This document shows positions 50,302 through 58,796 of a stretch of DNA of 64,000 nt, one piece after another (within the stretch, counting starts at the first letter, position 1; every line of letters begins with the position of its first letter). The DNA is taken from assembly GCF_000243115.2 (NCBI RefSeq), contig NZ_CP007035.1, forward strand, positions 3,968,001 to 4,032,000, given 5' to 3'. Under the pieces are notes generated by a model that made no database searches, was not told where the DNA came from, and saw only the letters and a program-made list of their open reading frames with translations. This stretch comes from Niabella soli DSM 19437 (GTDB lineage: Bacteria; Bacteroidota; Bacteroidia; Chitinophagales; Chitinophagaceae). Position numbers and translations under genes: made by a program.

Positions 50302-51003
50302 ATGAAAAAGGAACATTTAAAAGAGATCGATTTTGCCGAAGGCGCGGTATTACTGATCGATAAACCGTTGGAGTGGACGTCTTTTGACGTGGTGCGGAAA
50401 GTGCGGAACCTGATCCGGGTAAAAAAAGTAGGGCATGCAGGCACGCTGGACCCCCTGGCAACGGGTTTGCTGGTGGTTTGTACGGGAAAGTTCACCAAGC
50501 AGATCAATACGTATATGGCGCGGGAAAAGGAATATACCGGCACTTTTACGATCGGCGCCGTTACGCCTACTTACGACCTGGAAAGCAGCCCTGAGAATTT
50601 TAAACCTTACGAGCATATTACCCTTTTTGAAATAGAAGCAGCCACGCATCAATTTACAGGAACCATCCAGCAAATCCCCCCGGCACATTCTGCTATTAAA
50701 AAGGATGGTAAACGGGTGTATGAGTTGGCGCGTAAGGGAATCGAAGTGCAACTGGATCCCCGGACGGTAGTAATTTCAAGCTTTGAAATAGACGCTACCA
50801 GGCTCCCGGAGATCGCTTTTAAAGTGGTTTGTTCTACCGGAACCTATATCCGGAGCCTGGCGCATGATTTTGGACAGGCCCTGGGCTGCGGCGCTTATTT
50901 GAGCAGTCTGCGGCGCACCCGCATCGGGTCGTTTTCCGTTAACGAAGCGATTACGATGGATGCGTTCACGGAAGCTATGAAGGAACGGAAGGCCGATCTG
51001 TGA
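50302..51003 (+). CDS. truB: tRNA pseudouridine-55 synthase
   Basis: Isomerises U55 in the T-loop of tRNA. 233 residues from ATG 50302 (MKKEHLKEIDFAEGAVLLIDKPLEW); the frame is open 33 codons further upstream but through repeat sequence with no homology. The catalytic aspartate is in VGHAGTLDPLATGLLVV near residue 48. KEYTGTFTIGAVTPTYDLES, IQQIPPAHSAIKKDGKRVYELARKG and CSTGTYIRSLAHDFGQALGCGAYLSSLRRTRIG are the remaining TruB motifs. The C-terminal PUA domain is short or absent, as often in this phylum. A leaderless-type promoter lies just before the ATG. Confidence 0.95.
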   Translation: MKKEHLKEIDFAEGAVLLIDKPLEWTSFDVVRKVRNLIRVKKVGHAGTLDPLATGLLVVCTGKFTKQINTYMAREKEYTGTFTIGAVTPTYDLESSPENFKPYEHITLFEIEAATHQFTGTIQQIPPAHSAIKKDGKRVYELARKGIEVQLDPRTVVISSFEIDATRLPEIAFKVVCSTGTYIRSLAHDFGQALGCGAYLSSLRRTRIGSFSVNEAITMDAFTEAMKERKADL

Positions 51004-51026
51004 GGGTTTTAAAAACCTCATAGGTC

Positions 51027-53336
51027 TTAGAATATAAACGGATACCCGATGCCAATCTGCAACTGGCTGCCTTTAAAGAAGGGATAAGCGAAGAATTTGT
51101 TTTGATAGATGCTGTTTTCGGGGCTGGGGCTGGGGTCCTTGACCTTATAGGCATAATCGAGGCGGATCACAAAAAAGCCAAGATCTACCCGCATACCCGC
51201 GCCAGAACCAATGGCCAGGTCGGTACCCAGGCGCCCCAGTTTAAAGATCTGATCATTGGTGCCGGCATCTTTTTTCACCAGCCACACATTGCCCATATCG
51301 GTAAAGGCCGCGCCATTAACGGGGATGCCGGCAACTTTAAACAGTGGAAACCGGTACTCGAAATTCGCCTCCAGTTGCATGTCTCCAAACCGGTCGGGAA
51401 TACTGTAATCCCCTGTAAAATTATTGATATAGGAGCCCGGTCCTAATCGGCGCAATTGCCAGGCACGCATACTGTTGGGGCCGCCGGCAAAATATTGCTT
51501 AAAAAAGGGCAATTGGAGCCGCTTTTCCGGGTTGGGTGTGGAACCTAATTCGTACCCCAGCCCCGCAAAACCTCTTGTAATAAAAGAAGTTTTTGCCCAC
51601 CTGATCATACGGGCATACTCAATATCCATTTTTACAAAACGGTATAAATTATCATCAATAAATTTATTTTTCACCATGCCTGTTAACAGGCCCGATTCTT
51701 CAAAATTGGCACGGAATACGCTGGAATTGCGCCCGTTCCGCTCATTCCAGGGCATAATAAAATTCACAATCGTGGAGGTAATTAAACCATCGTTAAAAAG
51801 GTTTTTGATGGAAGGGTTTTGTACGATGAGCTTGTCCAGGCTGTCTCTTTTTACCAGGTAGGCGTATTCAATATTGGGTACTTTTAACCGTAAAGTGTAG
51901 GTCCTGTTTTTTGTAAGATAGTCTTTAGCATGCCAGGAAAATTCATAGCCCCAGGAGGCGTTTAATGAGCTAAGGTTGAAAAGATAGATCCTGTCGGTGC
52001 TTGTTGCATTAAGGGTGAATATAGAACGAAAATTACCCCTGAAATTATCTTTAAACGATTGCATGCCGGGGAAAATGAATCTTGGATAGGAAATAGAATT
52101 AGACAGGCTGAACTGCTGTGTCTGAATAATACGCCCGGCTGTAAACTGTCCCAGCTCTACCATATAGCTGGCATTGGTGGTCATGAGGTTGGCCGCCCGG
52201 GCGAAATTCCTGTTCTGCAATCCCATGGTTAACCCGATCCCGACAAAATTTCCGGTGATGGCACTCTGGCTGTAGCTGCTTTCCACGCTGGTGGTGAAAT
52301 TATATTTCTTGGCGGGAATCAGTTTTATGGCAATGTCCACAGTATCGGAACCCGTCCGTGGTATTTGCGCGATGTCTACCATGCGCCAGGTACCCACGCC
52401 GGTGAGGCGGTTCGTGGTGCGGGTATACCGTCTTTGATCATACCGATCGCCGGGATGAAAATAAATAAGTGGTGGAAATATCCTGGGTTTAAACTTGTTG
52501 GTATGTTGTATTACGCCAATGTTTTTTGCAAAGACCAGTGTGGTATCGCTCCTGGAAGGGTCATTACTGAAGGGGTCTACTGTTATTTTACCAATATAAT
52601 AGGGACGCAGGAGCGAGGTGTCATCCACCGGCCTCATGCGGATATTCAGGTTCGCGGTGGGGCTCATCCGGCGCTTTTTTAACAATTCCAGTTGTGCCGC
52701 CTGTTCGAAGGGGTCAAGCGAGGGCTGCAAAAGAGAAATATCCAGCGTATCCCATAAGCCAAAAAGCATCGACCGGGAAAAACGCAGGTAGCCGTTATTT
52801 CGGTAAAGCTCTACCAGCCGGTCCATTTCTGAGGAGATGGGCCCCTGTGCAAAAGGATCGCCTTTTTTTATAAGCTGTTTATCAAGGTTGCGCTGGGTTA
52901 ATTGCTGCAAACTGTCGTAGCGCAAGGTATAGGAAAGAGAATCAATACGGGTTACCGGCCCCGGCCAGATATTGAACTGGACAAATGCCCGTTGCTGCTC
53001 CCCTGCATTTTTAATGGCTGTTGTAAAAGCGATGGAGTCCCGGAAATAGCCCTGGGAGTTCAGGTAGTAATGCATGTTTTGCATCGACTTGCTGATCAGC
53101 CCTGTATCCAGTTTTGTGGGATTTTTTATCACAGCCCACAATACTTTATCCTGCTCTTTCGACTGTATGCTGTCGTCCAACTGCGGCACCAGGCCCGCCT
53201 CCAGCCTGCTTTTTTCATCTTTATCGGGCTGCCCGTTTACCTTTACGGTTGTTTGAAAGATAAAAGGATGCGCTTCCGGCGGATTTTTCACTATAGTAAA
53301 TAGTTTGCAGGAAGATAAAAACAACAGTGTGAGCAC
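51027..53336 (-). CDS. tamL: TamL-type Omp85 lipoprotein (BamA/TamA family)
   Basis: At least 769 residues. The N-terminus has the lipobox LSSCKLF, characteristic of the lipoprotein TamA homologues of Bacteroidota. POTRA-like domains (FIFQTTVKVNGQPDKDE; YYLNSQGYFRDSIAFT; KGDPFAQGPISSEMDRLVELYRNNGYLRFS; YYIGKITVDPF) lead to an Omp85 barrel with GGPNSMRAWQLRRLGPGSY as the loop-6 region and the terminal strand QLQIGIGYPFIF. It is thought to act with TamB in outer-membrane lipid or protein transport. Start is uncertain: GTG 53336 gives a very short signal peptide. CTG 53375 would add VKASKNTFLTVTV with the positive residues expected. No ATG exists in frame before a stop. Divergent from the rRNA methyltransferase gene. 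Confidence 0.88.
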   Translation of the reverse strand: MLTLLFLSSCKLFTIVKNPPEAHPFIFQTTVKVNGQPDKDEKSRLEAGLVPQLDDSIQSKEQDKVLWAVIKNPTKLDTGLISKSMQNMHYYLNSQGYFRDSIAFTTAIKNAGEQQRAFVQFNIWPGPVTRIDSLSYTLRYDSLQQLTQRNLDKQLIKKGDPFAQGPISSEMDRLVELYRNNGYLRFSRSMLFGLWDTLDISLLQPSLDPFEQAAQLELLKKRRMSPTANLNIRMRPVDDTSLLRPYYIGKITVDPFSNDPSRSDTTLVFAKNIGVIQHTNKFKPRIFPPLIYFHPGDRYDQRRYTRTTNRLTGVGTWRMVDIAQIPRTGSDTVDIAIKLIPAKKYNFTTSVESSYSQSAITGNFVGIGLTMGLQNRNFARAANLMTTNASYMVELGQFTAGRIIQTQQFSLSNSISYPRFIFPGMQSFKDNFRGNFRSIFTLNATSTDRIYLFNLSSLNASWGYEFSWHAKDYLTKNRTYTLRLKVPNIEYAYLVKRDSLDKLIVQNPSIKNLFNDGLITSTIVNFIMPWNERNGRNSSVFRANFEESGLLTGMVKNKFIDDNLYRFVKMDIEYARMIRWAKTSFITRGFAGLGYELGSTPNPEKRLQLPFFKQYFAGGPNSMRAWQLRRLGPGSYINNFTGDYSIPDRFGDMQLEANFEYRFPLFKVAGIPVNGAAFTDMGNVWLVKKDAGTNDQIFKLGRLGTDLAIGSGAGMRVDLGFFVIRLDYAYKVKDPSPSPENSIYQNKFFAYPFFKGSQLQIGIGYPFIF

Positions 53337-53410
53337 TGTTACAGTAAGAAATGTATTTTTGGACGCTTTTACCAGGATGTGATGGTTTAATTTAATAATT
53401 TATAGAACAG

Positions 53411-54145
53411 ATGATTCCTAAATCTGAGATCAAATATATCCAAACTTTATTCCAAAAAAAATTCAGAGATGCGGAGGGGTGCTATCTCATTGAAGGGCCA
53501 AAAATACTGGATGAGGCGCTTACTGCTGCCCAAACCGCTGTTAAAAAGATATTTGGATTAAGCGAATGGATCGATCAACACGAGTTCCGTTATCCTGATA
53601 TTGAAATGAATGTCGTTTCATCATTTGAACTGGAAAAAATAAGCCAGCTAAAAACGCCCAACCAGGTAATAGCCCTGATGGCAAAGCCGGAGCGGTCCGG
53701 TATTGTTAGTCCTCAACAGGATATTGTTCTGGCACTGGATGGTATACAGGATCCGGGAAACCTGGGAACCATCGTACGGATCGCTGATTGGTTTGGGATT
53801 CCCCAGGTAGTGTGCAGTAAGGATTGTGCTGATGTGTATGGCGGCAAAGTGGTTCAGGCGGCAATGGGAAGTATTTTCCGGGTGCCCGTTTGTTATGAAG
53901 ACCTGCCGGTGTGGATCGTGCGGCAAAAAAGAACGCCCGTGTATGGGGCCGTATTAGATGGCACGCCTTTAAAGCAGGTAAAACATGTGACCAGTGGCGT
54001 ATTGGTGATCGGCAATGAATCAAAAGGCATTCGCCCGGAGGTGGCCGCGCTACTCACAGAGAAAATTACCATTGAAAAAACGGGGGGTGCAGAATCATTA
54101 AACGCCGCCGTAGCAACCGGCATTTTGCTTGCCTACCTGAAATGA
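53411..54145 (+). CDS. TrmH/SpoU-family RNA 2'-O-methyltransferase
   Basis: 244 residues. The N-terminal substrate-binding domain is KYIQTLFQKKFRDAEGCYLIEGPKILDEAL. The SPOUT knot comprises motif 1 LALDGIQDPGNLGTIVRIADWFGI (with the catalytic Arg), motif 2 GVLVIGNESKGIRPEVAALL and motif 3 GGAESLNAAVATGILLAYL. Methylates a ribose in rRNA or tRNA with SAM; the specific position is not predictable (RlmB-like outline). The association with a divergent tamL gene is frequent in this phylum. Its 3' end overlaps the convergent permease gene by 13 bases. Confidence 0.92.
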   Translation: MIPKSEIKYIQTLFQKKFRDAEGCYLIEGPKILDEALTAAQTAVKKIFGLSEWIDQHEFRYPDIEMNVVSSFELEKISQLKTPNQVIALMAKPERSGIVSPQQDIVLALDGIQDPGNLGTIVRIADWFGIPQVVCSKDCADVYGGKVVQAAMGSIFRVPVCYEDLPVWIVRQKRTPVYGAVLDGTPLKQVKHVTSGVLVIGNESKGIRPEVAALLTEKITIEKTGGAESLNAAVATGILLAYLK

Positions 54146-55368
54146 ATCGCTTTTACCACCTGAACTTTTTTTACGATATAGGTTGGAATAAGCAATACCA
54201 GCAAGCAAACAAGGAAAGTAGAAAGACAAATGGCGATAATTTCCCAGGCGGAAATGGCAACGGCCGCCTCGCTGAGATAATAAGCGCTTTCATCCAGTTT
54301 GATAAAGCCGGTTTTTAGTTGTGCGAAAATCAGCCCCAAAGCGCAAACAGCGCCAATAACAATGCCGGTTATGGTTATTAACAGGCTATGCCGCAGGAAT
54401 ATTTTCTGCACTGTCCAGTCGGAAGCGCCGATGGCTTTTAACACCCCGATCATCCGCATCCGCTCCAGCACCAGGATGATCAGGCAGGTGATCAGGTTGA
54501 TGACAGCCACAATGATCATAATAACGATGAGCAGGTTCCGGGTTACATCCTGCATATTCAGCCAGTCGAAGATATTCGGAACAAAGGTTTTGATGCTTTG
54601 GGCATCCCAGTCTTCCGGCATTGCCGGTGATTGCATCAGTTGATTGGCAACCGTATCAATTTTTTTATAGTCCCTGAGAAATACTTCGTACCCGCCAATC
54701 TGGTCAGCATCCCAGTCGTTCAGCCGGCGGATCAGTTTCAGATCAGCAATAGCAAAGGCTTTGTCGTATTCTTCAATGCCTGTTTTATAAATTCCGGTAA
54801 CGGTGAGCCGGTCCGGCCGCAGGGAGTTATCGGGGCGGATAAAATAGATCAGCACCCGGCTGCCGGTATCCAGTTTCAACTGTTGAGCCGTATAGTCGGA
54901 GAGCATGATCTCCCGGCTATAGGTAGAATCTGAAAACCGCGGGGGGCGCCCCTTTTGTATAAACTGCTTTAAATTGCTGAAGTTATAGGTACTGTCTACT
55001 CCTTTTACCAGCACCCCTTCCAGGTCGTCTTTCGTTTTTACAATGGCATACCTTGTGGCAAAGGGTTGAATAACGGCAACCTGTGGATTTTTTTTGATCT
55101 GCGCCACGAGGGCCGGGTTAGCTGTGATAGGAGTTTCCTCGGATACCACATATTGATAAGGGGCCATTGCCTGTATGCGGATATGGCCCCAGAAGCTAAA
55201 TACTTTTTCGCTGACCTTTTTTTGAAAACCGTTGGCAAAAGCCAGGGTGACGATCATTACCGCAACGCTGATAGCCGTAGCTGCAATGGAAAGCCTGATA
55301 ATAAAACGGGAAAAAGAGCGCTGTTTATTAAAGGCAATCCTGTTGGCAATAAAAGAAGCGGTATTCAA
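54133..55368 (-). CDS. FtsX/LolC-E-like ABC transporter permease
   Basis: 411 residues from TTG 55368 (an upstream in-frame stop excludes any ATG), giving MNTASFIANRIAFNKQRSFSRFIIRLSIAATAISVAVMIV, the usual LolE-type start with one helix. A large periplasmic MacB_PCD domain (about 50-265) follows, then three helices with the FtsX signature LERMRMIGVLKAIGASDWTVQKIFL. Such permeases extract lipoproteins for LolA transfer or export other envelope substrates. The cognate ATPase (lolD) is not adjacent. LolC/E is plausible but not proven, because Bacteroidota encode several such permeases. Confidence 0.85.
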   Translation of the reverse strand: MNTASFIANRIAFNKQRSFSRFIIRLSIAATAISVAVMIVTLAFANGFQKKVSEKVFSFWGHIRIQAMAPYQYVVSEETPITANPALVAQIKKNPQVAVIQPFATRYAIVKTKDDLEGVLVKGVDSTYNFSNLKQFIQKGRPPRFSDSTYSREIMLSDYTAQQLKLDTGSRVLIYFIRPDNSLRPDRLTVTGIYKTGIEEYDKAFAIADLKLIRRLNDWDADQIGGYEVFLRDYKKIDTVANQLMQSPAMPEDWDAQSIKTFVPNIFDWLNMQDVTRNLLIVIMIIVAVINLITCLIILVLERMRMIGVLKAIGASDWTVQKIFLRHSLLITITGIVIGAVCALGLIFAQLKTGFIKLDESAYYLSEAAVAISAWEIIAICLSTFLVCLLVLLIPTYIVKKVQVVKAIHFR

Positions 55369-55837
55369 CTGCGTGTTATATTTATTTTAGAACGATATAA
55401 ACGTCCTTTTTTAGCATATTTTTCTTTTTACCAAAAAGGTATTATTTAGTTTGTTCATGAATGCTTCAAACTCCATTATGAGCTTTTTATTTTTAACCGG
55501 TTTGATCTTTGATTTTAAAGACTCAAAATTCCTATGCTTAGATAATGTTGCCATTTCTGAACAGTTGTTGTCAAAGGTAATATGAATAATGAACCGGAAT
55601 CAATTCTGTAAACACTCAATCTCAAATGAAGTTGCCAAAAGCAATTCTAAACCACGGAGCTAGCAGAGAAGACCCAGCGGTAACGGAGGTGAAACGCTGA
55701 CTAACCCGGTGTCATAGCTTTGTTCCCTCTATGGTCATATTCTTGAGCTTTTGGAGACAATTTCATGGTCAATGCGACGATCGTTGCTCAACTAGCCTAA
55801 AAGAAAAATAATTTTGAGACTGGCTCATTTTAAATTG
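55369..55837. other. 470-base spacer, largely unexplained
   Basis: On the minus strand there is one small frame with ATG 55554 and stop at 55411-55413 (47 codons, Lys-rich, phrase FESLKSKIKPVKNKKLIMEF). I do not recognise it and do not claim it as a gene. On the plus strand a 24-codon frame starts at 55626. Neither has a promoter signal. 55560-55837 looks like decayed sequence. Confidence 0.3.
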
Positions 55838-56491
55838 TTATTGAAGCTTCTTGGCGTCCTCTAAAAATTTAGCCAGGCCTATATCGGTTAACGGATGTTT
55901 CAACAACCCGAGAATGGATTCCAGCGGGCTGGTAACCACGTGGGCGCCTGCTTCCGCACACCGGATAATGTGGTTGGGACTGCGCATAGAAGCGGCCAGT
56001 ACCTGAGTCTTTATTCCCTGGATATTATAGATATGAACGATCTGCTCTACCAGTTGTATGCCATCCCATCCCGTATCATCAATACGGCCCACAAACGGCG
56101 ATACATATTTTGCACCGGCCTTGGCACAAAGGATGGCCTGGCCCGCATTGAATACCAGGGTACAATTGGTTTTAATGCCGTTATCAGTAAACCATTTCAT
56201 TGCTTTTACGCCCTCTTTGATCATGGGCACTTTTACCACTATATTCGGATGAATGGCCGCCAGCTTCTTACCCTCCTCAATAATGCCATCAAAAGTAGTG
56301 CTTACTACTTCTGCACTGATATCTCCGTCTACTATATCACAAATGTCTTTATAATGTTTCATGATAGCTTCCTGCCCGGTAATTCCTTCTTTTGCCATTA
56401 AGGAAGGATTGGTGGTAACACCGTCCAGTACGCCCAACGCATTGGCCTCTCTGATCTGGTCCAGATTGGCGGTATCAATAAAAAATTTCAT
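55838..56491 (-). CDS. fsa: Transaldolase-like fructose-6-phosphate aldolase
   Basis: 217 residues, the small subtype of the transaldolase family (TalC/FSA/MipB). MKFFIDTANLDQIREANALGVLDGVTTNPSLM is the N-terminal strand pair with the substrate Asp. The Schiff-base lysine is K87 in NIVVKVPMIKEG. NCTLVFNAGQAILCAKAGAKYVSPFVGRIDD and QVLAASMRSPNHI carry the remaining barrel motifs. Members act either as fructose-6-phosphate aldolases or as true transaldolases in the pentose phosphate pathway, and sequence alone does not decide. A consensus -7 box lies 25 bases upstream. Confidence 0.93.
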   Translation of the reverse strand: MKFFIDTANLDQIREANALGVLDGVTTNPSLMAKEGITGQEAIMKHYKDICDIVDGDISAEVVSTTFDGIIEEGKKLAAIHPNIVVKVPMIKEGVKAMKWFTDNGIKTNCTLVFNAGQAILCAKAGAKYVSPFVGRIDDTGWDGIQLVEQIVHIYNIQGIKTQVLAASMRSPNHIIRCAEAGAHVVTSPLESILGLLKHPLTDIGLAKFLEDAKKLQ

Positions 56492-56516
56492 AATATTTTA
56501 TTTTTTAGTTGTTTAC

Positions 56517-56524
56517 CAAAAGTA
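56517..56524 (-). promoter_or_regulatory. Promoter of the fsa gene
   Basis: TACTTTTG on the minus strand (exact TAnnTTTG) with TTG 21 bases further upstream (56546-56548). Predicted transcription start is about 20 bases before ATG 56491. Confidence 0.6.
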
Positions 56525-56863
56525 CAATTTATAGGGCAATAAGAGCAATATAAATGACAATGACGTTTACTTAAGAGAACCTGAGACCCACGCGTTTCAC
56601 GCGCAGTTATTCAAATTAAACCCTTTCAGGGTTATCCCCCCGCTTATGCGATTAACCGGGTAATACATTATTGGCGGAAACGATCCATTAACTGTCATTG
56701 GTTGCTGACAGTAGCACTGAAGCTGAAGTGTGTTCCGATAACTTTCGGAACAAGAAAGGCTGATAGTAGTGCGAAAGAAGAGCGCCTGATTGAGGGTATT
56801 AATTTGACCAACTAAAGTAGTAACTGAAAAATGCAGGAAGCTGGCTGGCGCAGGTAAAAAAAT
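56525..56863. other. Spacer between fsa and ffs, no gene recognised
   Basis: About 340 bases. Small inverted repeats are visible (CCCTTTCAGGG near 56621; GTTCCGATAACTTTCGGAAC at 56734-56753, an 8-bp stem). A minus-strand frame across it continues into the SRP RNA gene and is not credible as protein. Confidence 0.35.
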
Positions 56864-56870
56864 AAAAAAA

Positions 56871-56965
56871 GGCAGGCTACTCACATCGCGCCGCTACAAC
56901 CACCTATCCTTGCTGTCTTCCGACCCTGGGGAGATTCGGTAGGAGCTGGCCGTATAAGACCTGCC
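56871..56965 (-). ncRNA. ffs: Signal recognition particle 4.5S RNA
   Basis: On the minus strand the 95-base transcript begins GGCAGG and ends CCTGCC, which close the terminal helix. The apical domain IV reads CCCAGGGTCGGAAGACAGCA then AGGATAGGTGG, matching the universal SRP core (GGTC.GGAAG..AGCA with the symmetric internal loop that binds the Ffh M domain). A T-run (TTTTTTTATTTTTTT, minus strand) follows directly as terminator, and a perfect -7 box TATATTTG lies 5 bases before the 5' end. ffh itself is at 61398. Ends are set by helix pairing and could shift by a few bases. Confidence 0.92.
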
Positions 56966-56970
56966 GGCGG

Positions 56971-56978
56971 CAAATATA
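56971..56978 (-). promoter_or_regulatory. -7 box TATATTTG of ffs
   Basis: Exact TAnnTTTG followed by CCGCC and then the GGCAGG 5' end of the SRP RNA. The RNA end fixes the distance from box to start at about 6 bases in this organism. Confidence 0.7.
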
Positions 56979-57030
56979 GGGTAAAGCAGGCAAAAGAAGG
57001 GAATTATTGTGCGGAAGCATGTGATATTTT

Positions 57031-57390
57031 TTGTATTTCTCACAGATGCCGCAGATTTACATAGAATTTGAAGGCATTCGTTGCGCCCTTGCGTCTTTGC
57101 GAGAAACCTCAGCCGCGGCGTCCCTGCTCCGCCGTATCGTTGCGAGAAATTTATTTCTCACAGATGCCACAGATTTACACAGATTTTTAAGGCAATTCGT
57201 TGCGTCCTTGTGTCTTTGCGAGAAACCTCAGCCGCGGCGTCCCTGCTCCGCCGTATCGCTGCGAGAAATTTATTTCTCACAGATGCCACAGATTTACACA
57301 GATTTTTAAGGCAATTCGTTGCGCCCTTGCGTCTTTGCGAGAAACCTCAATCGCCGCGCCACTGCTCCGCTGCGGCGCCGCGTGAAATCT
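57031..57390. repeat. Three-unit tandem repeat of 118-119 bp
   Basis: The phrase CACAGATGCC recurs at 57041, 57159 and 57278, each followed by RCAGATTTACAYAGA, then GCRTTCGTTGCGYCCTTG, CGTCTTTGCGAGAAACCTCA and a GC-rich segment with CTGCTCCGCYG. Units two and three are nearly identical. Unit one lacks a base, and the last unit diverges at its 3' end, next to the dinB stop. Frames run through it but repeat with the unit and are not genes. Confidence 0.85.
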
Positions 57391-58570
57391 ATTTTTTATT
57401 TTCCTCCCGCAATACTGGTTTGCTGGTGGCGGCTTTGGAAACAAGTGTTTTTCCAAAACGGTTTTTAATGGCATCCACGGCCTTGTAAAGATTTAATTTA
57501 TCCTCCTGCCGGCCGAACAGATCCATCTGCAACCCATCATCCGCCAGTTGGCTAAACCGGACGCCGATCAGTCGCACGGGCCTTCCTCTTTGCCAGGATC
57601 TTTCAAATATATCCTTTGCCTTTTGGATCAGTTCGTCGTCCAATGCGGTGTAAGGGATCGATTCCTGCCGGTTGGTGGTCTCAAAATTGCTGTAGCGGAT
57701 CTTAACTGTTATACACCCTGTAAGCTTATTATCCTGCCGCAGGTCGAAGGCATTGCGCTCCGTAAGCCTGATCAGTTTCCCGTATAGGTATTCCAGATCG
57801 GTTTGGTTTTCATGAAATGTAGTCTCCCGGCTCATGCTTTTTTGATCCCAATGGGTTTCCACATCAGCGCTACCTAACCCCTGGGATTTTCTCCACAGCT
57901 CTTCGCCCCACTTCCCCAGTTGGCCAATCAGCAGGTCTTTTGGCGTCATTGCAATATCTTTAATGGTATGCAGCCCCATCCGGCGCAGCCGCTGTTCTGT
58001 TTGCCTGCCCACGCCGTTGATCTTTTCAATCCCCAGTGGCCACAGGAAATCCTTTTCCTTTCCCTGGGGTATTTCCAGGAACCCATTGGGCTTGGCTTCA
58101 TTAGTGGCCATTTTGCTGATGAATTTTGCTGAAGATAACCCGCAGGAGATAGGCAGGTTAGTTTCTTTGATAATATACTCGCGCAATTCCCTGGCATACC
58201 GGCTCACCCCAAAAAATTTATCCATCCCGGTGAGGTCGCAATAGAATTCATCAATGGATGCTTTTTGGTAAAGCGGTACTTTTGATGCGATGATTTCCGT
58301 AACTATTTTTGAATACCGGCCATATTTTTCATGGTTCCCTTTCAATACAACTGCCTGTGGGCATAGTTTCATTGCAGTTTGCATGGGCATGGCGGAATGG
58401 ACGCCAAATTTCCGGGCCTCATAGCTGCAGGTGGCTACCACACCCCGCCCCGAAGTACCGCCAACGATCACCGGCTTCCCCTTCAGCTCCGGTTTCAGGA
58501 GCAACTCCACGGATACGAAAAAGGAATCCAGGTCAAAATGAACAATATAACGATTGGCGGATGACACCAA
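57389..58570 (-). CDS. dinB: DNA polymerase IV (Y family)
   Basis: Translesion polymerase. About 393 residues. RYIVHFDLDSFFVSVE has the first catalytic Asp pair, KPVIVGGTSGRGVVATCSYEARKFGVHSAMP the nucleotide-binding fingers, and ASIDEFYCDLTG the second acidic pair (SIDE motif, near residue 102). IKDIAMTPKDLLIGQLGKWGEELW is the thumb HhH region, and the little-finger domain follows. A C-terminal beta-clamp-binding segment may be LQMDLFG (QMDLFG near 361). No ATG is present: TTG 58570 or GTG 58567 is used. TAATTTTG at 58572-58579 sits directly before them, so the message may be leaderless. Confidence 0.94.
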   Translation of the reverse strand: MVSSANRYIVHFDLDSFFVSVELLLKPELKGKPVIVGGTSGRGVVATCSYEARKFGVHSAMPMQTAMKLCPQAVVLKGNHEKYGRYSKIVTEIIASKVPLYQKASIDEFYCDLTGMDKFFGVSRYARELREYIIKETNLPISCGLSSAKFISKMATNEAKPNGFLEIPQGKEKDFLWPLGIEKINGVGRQTEQRLRRMGLHTIKDIAMTPKDLLIGQLGKWGEELWRKSQGLGSADVETHWDQKSMSRETTFHENQTDLEYLYGKLIRLTERNAFDLRQDNKLTGCITVKIRYSNFETTNRQESIPYTALDDELIQKAKDIFERSWQRGRPVRLIGVRFSQLADDGLQMDLFGRQEDKLNLYKAVDAIKNRFGKTLVSKAATSKPVLREENKK

Positions 58571-58796
58571 ACAAAATTAAAAGACAGGCACAGGTCGTTC
58601 CAAGTTATCTTCAATTATTTTTTTAAAAAAAATAGCAACGGCGGGAGGTCGTAATATTATGATTTTCAATATACATTTGATTTAAATCAAAAGAAATGTT
58701 GAAAAAGCCCTGTGTTTTTCATCTAATTTTCATTCTTTAACATTTCATTTGGCACAAGGTTTGACCTTGAAATAGTTTAAAAAAAATCCGTAAAAC

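Noticed and set aside
55411-55554. Possible 47-codon gene on the minus strand
   Set aside because: Lys-rich, no promoter or family resemblance; could be chance in AT-rich DNA.
56597-56884. Minus-strand frame of 95 codons
   Set aside because: It overlaps the 3' end and terminator of the SRP RNA gene and resembles no protein family.
57031-57488. Plus-strand frames repeating Cys/Arg/Phe-rich phrases, or a CRISPR array
   Set aside because: The frames are only the translation of a 119-bp tandem repeat. There are three contiguous units with no unique spacers, so it is not a CRISPR array.
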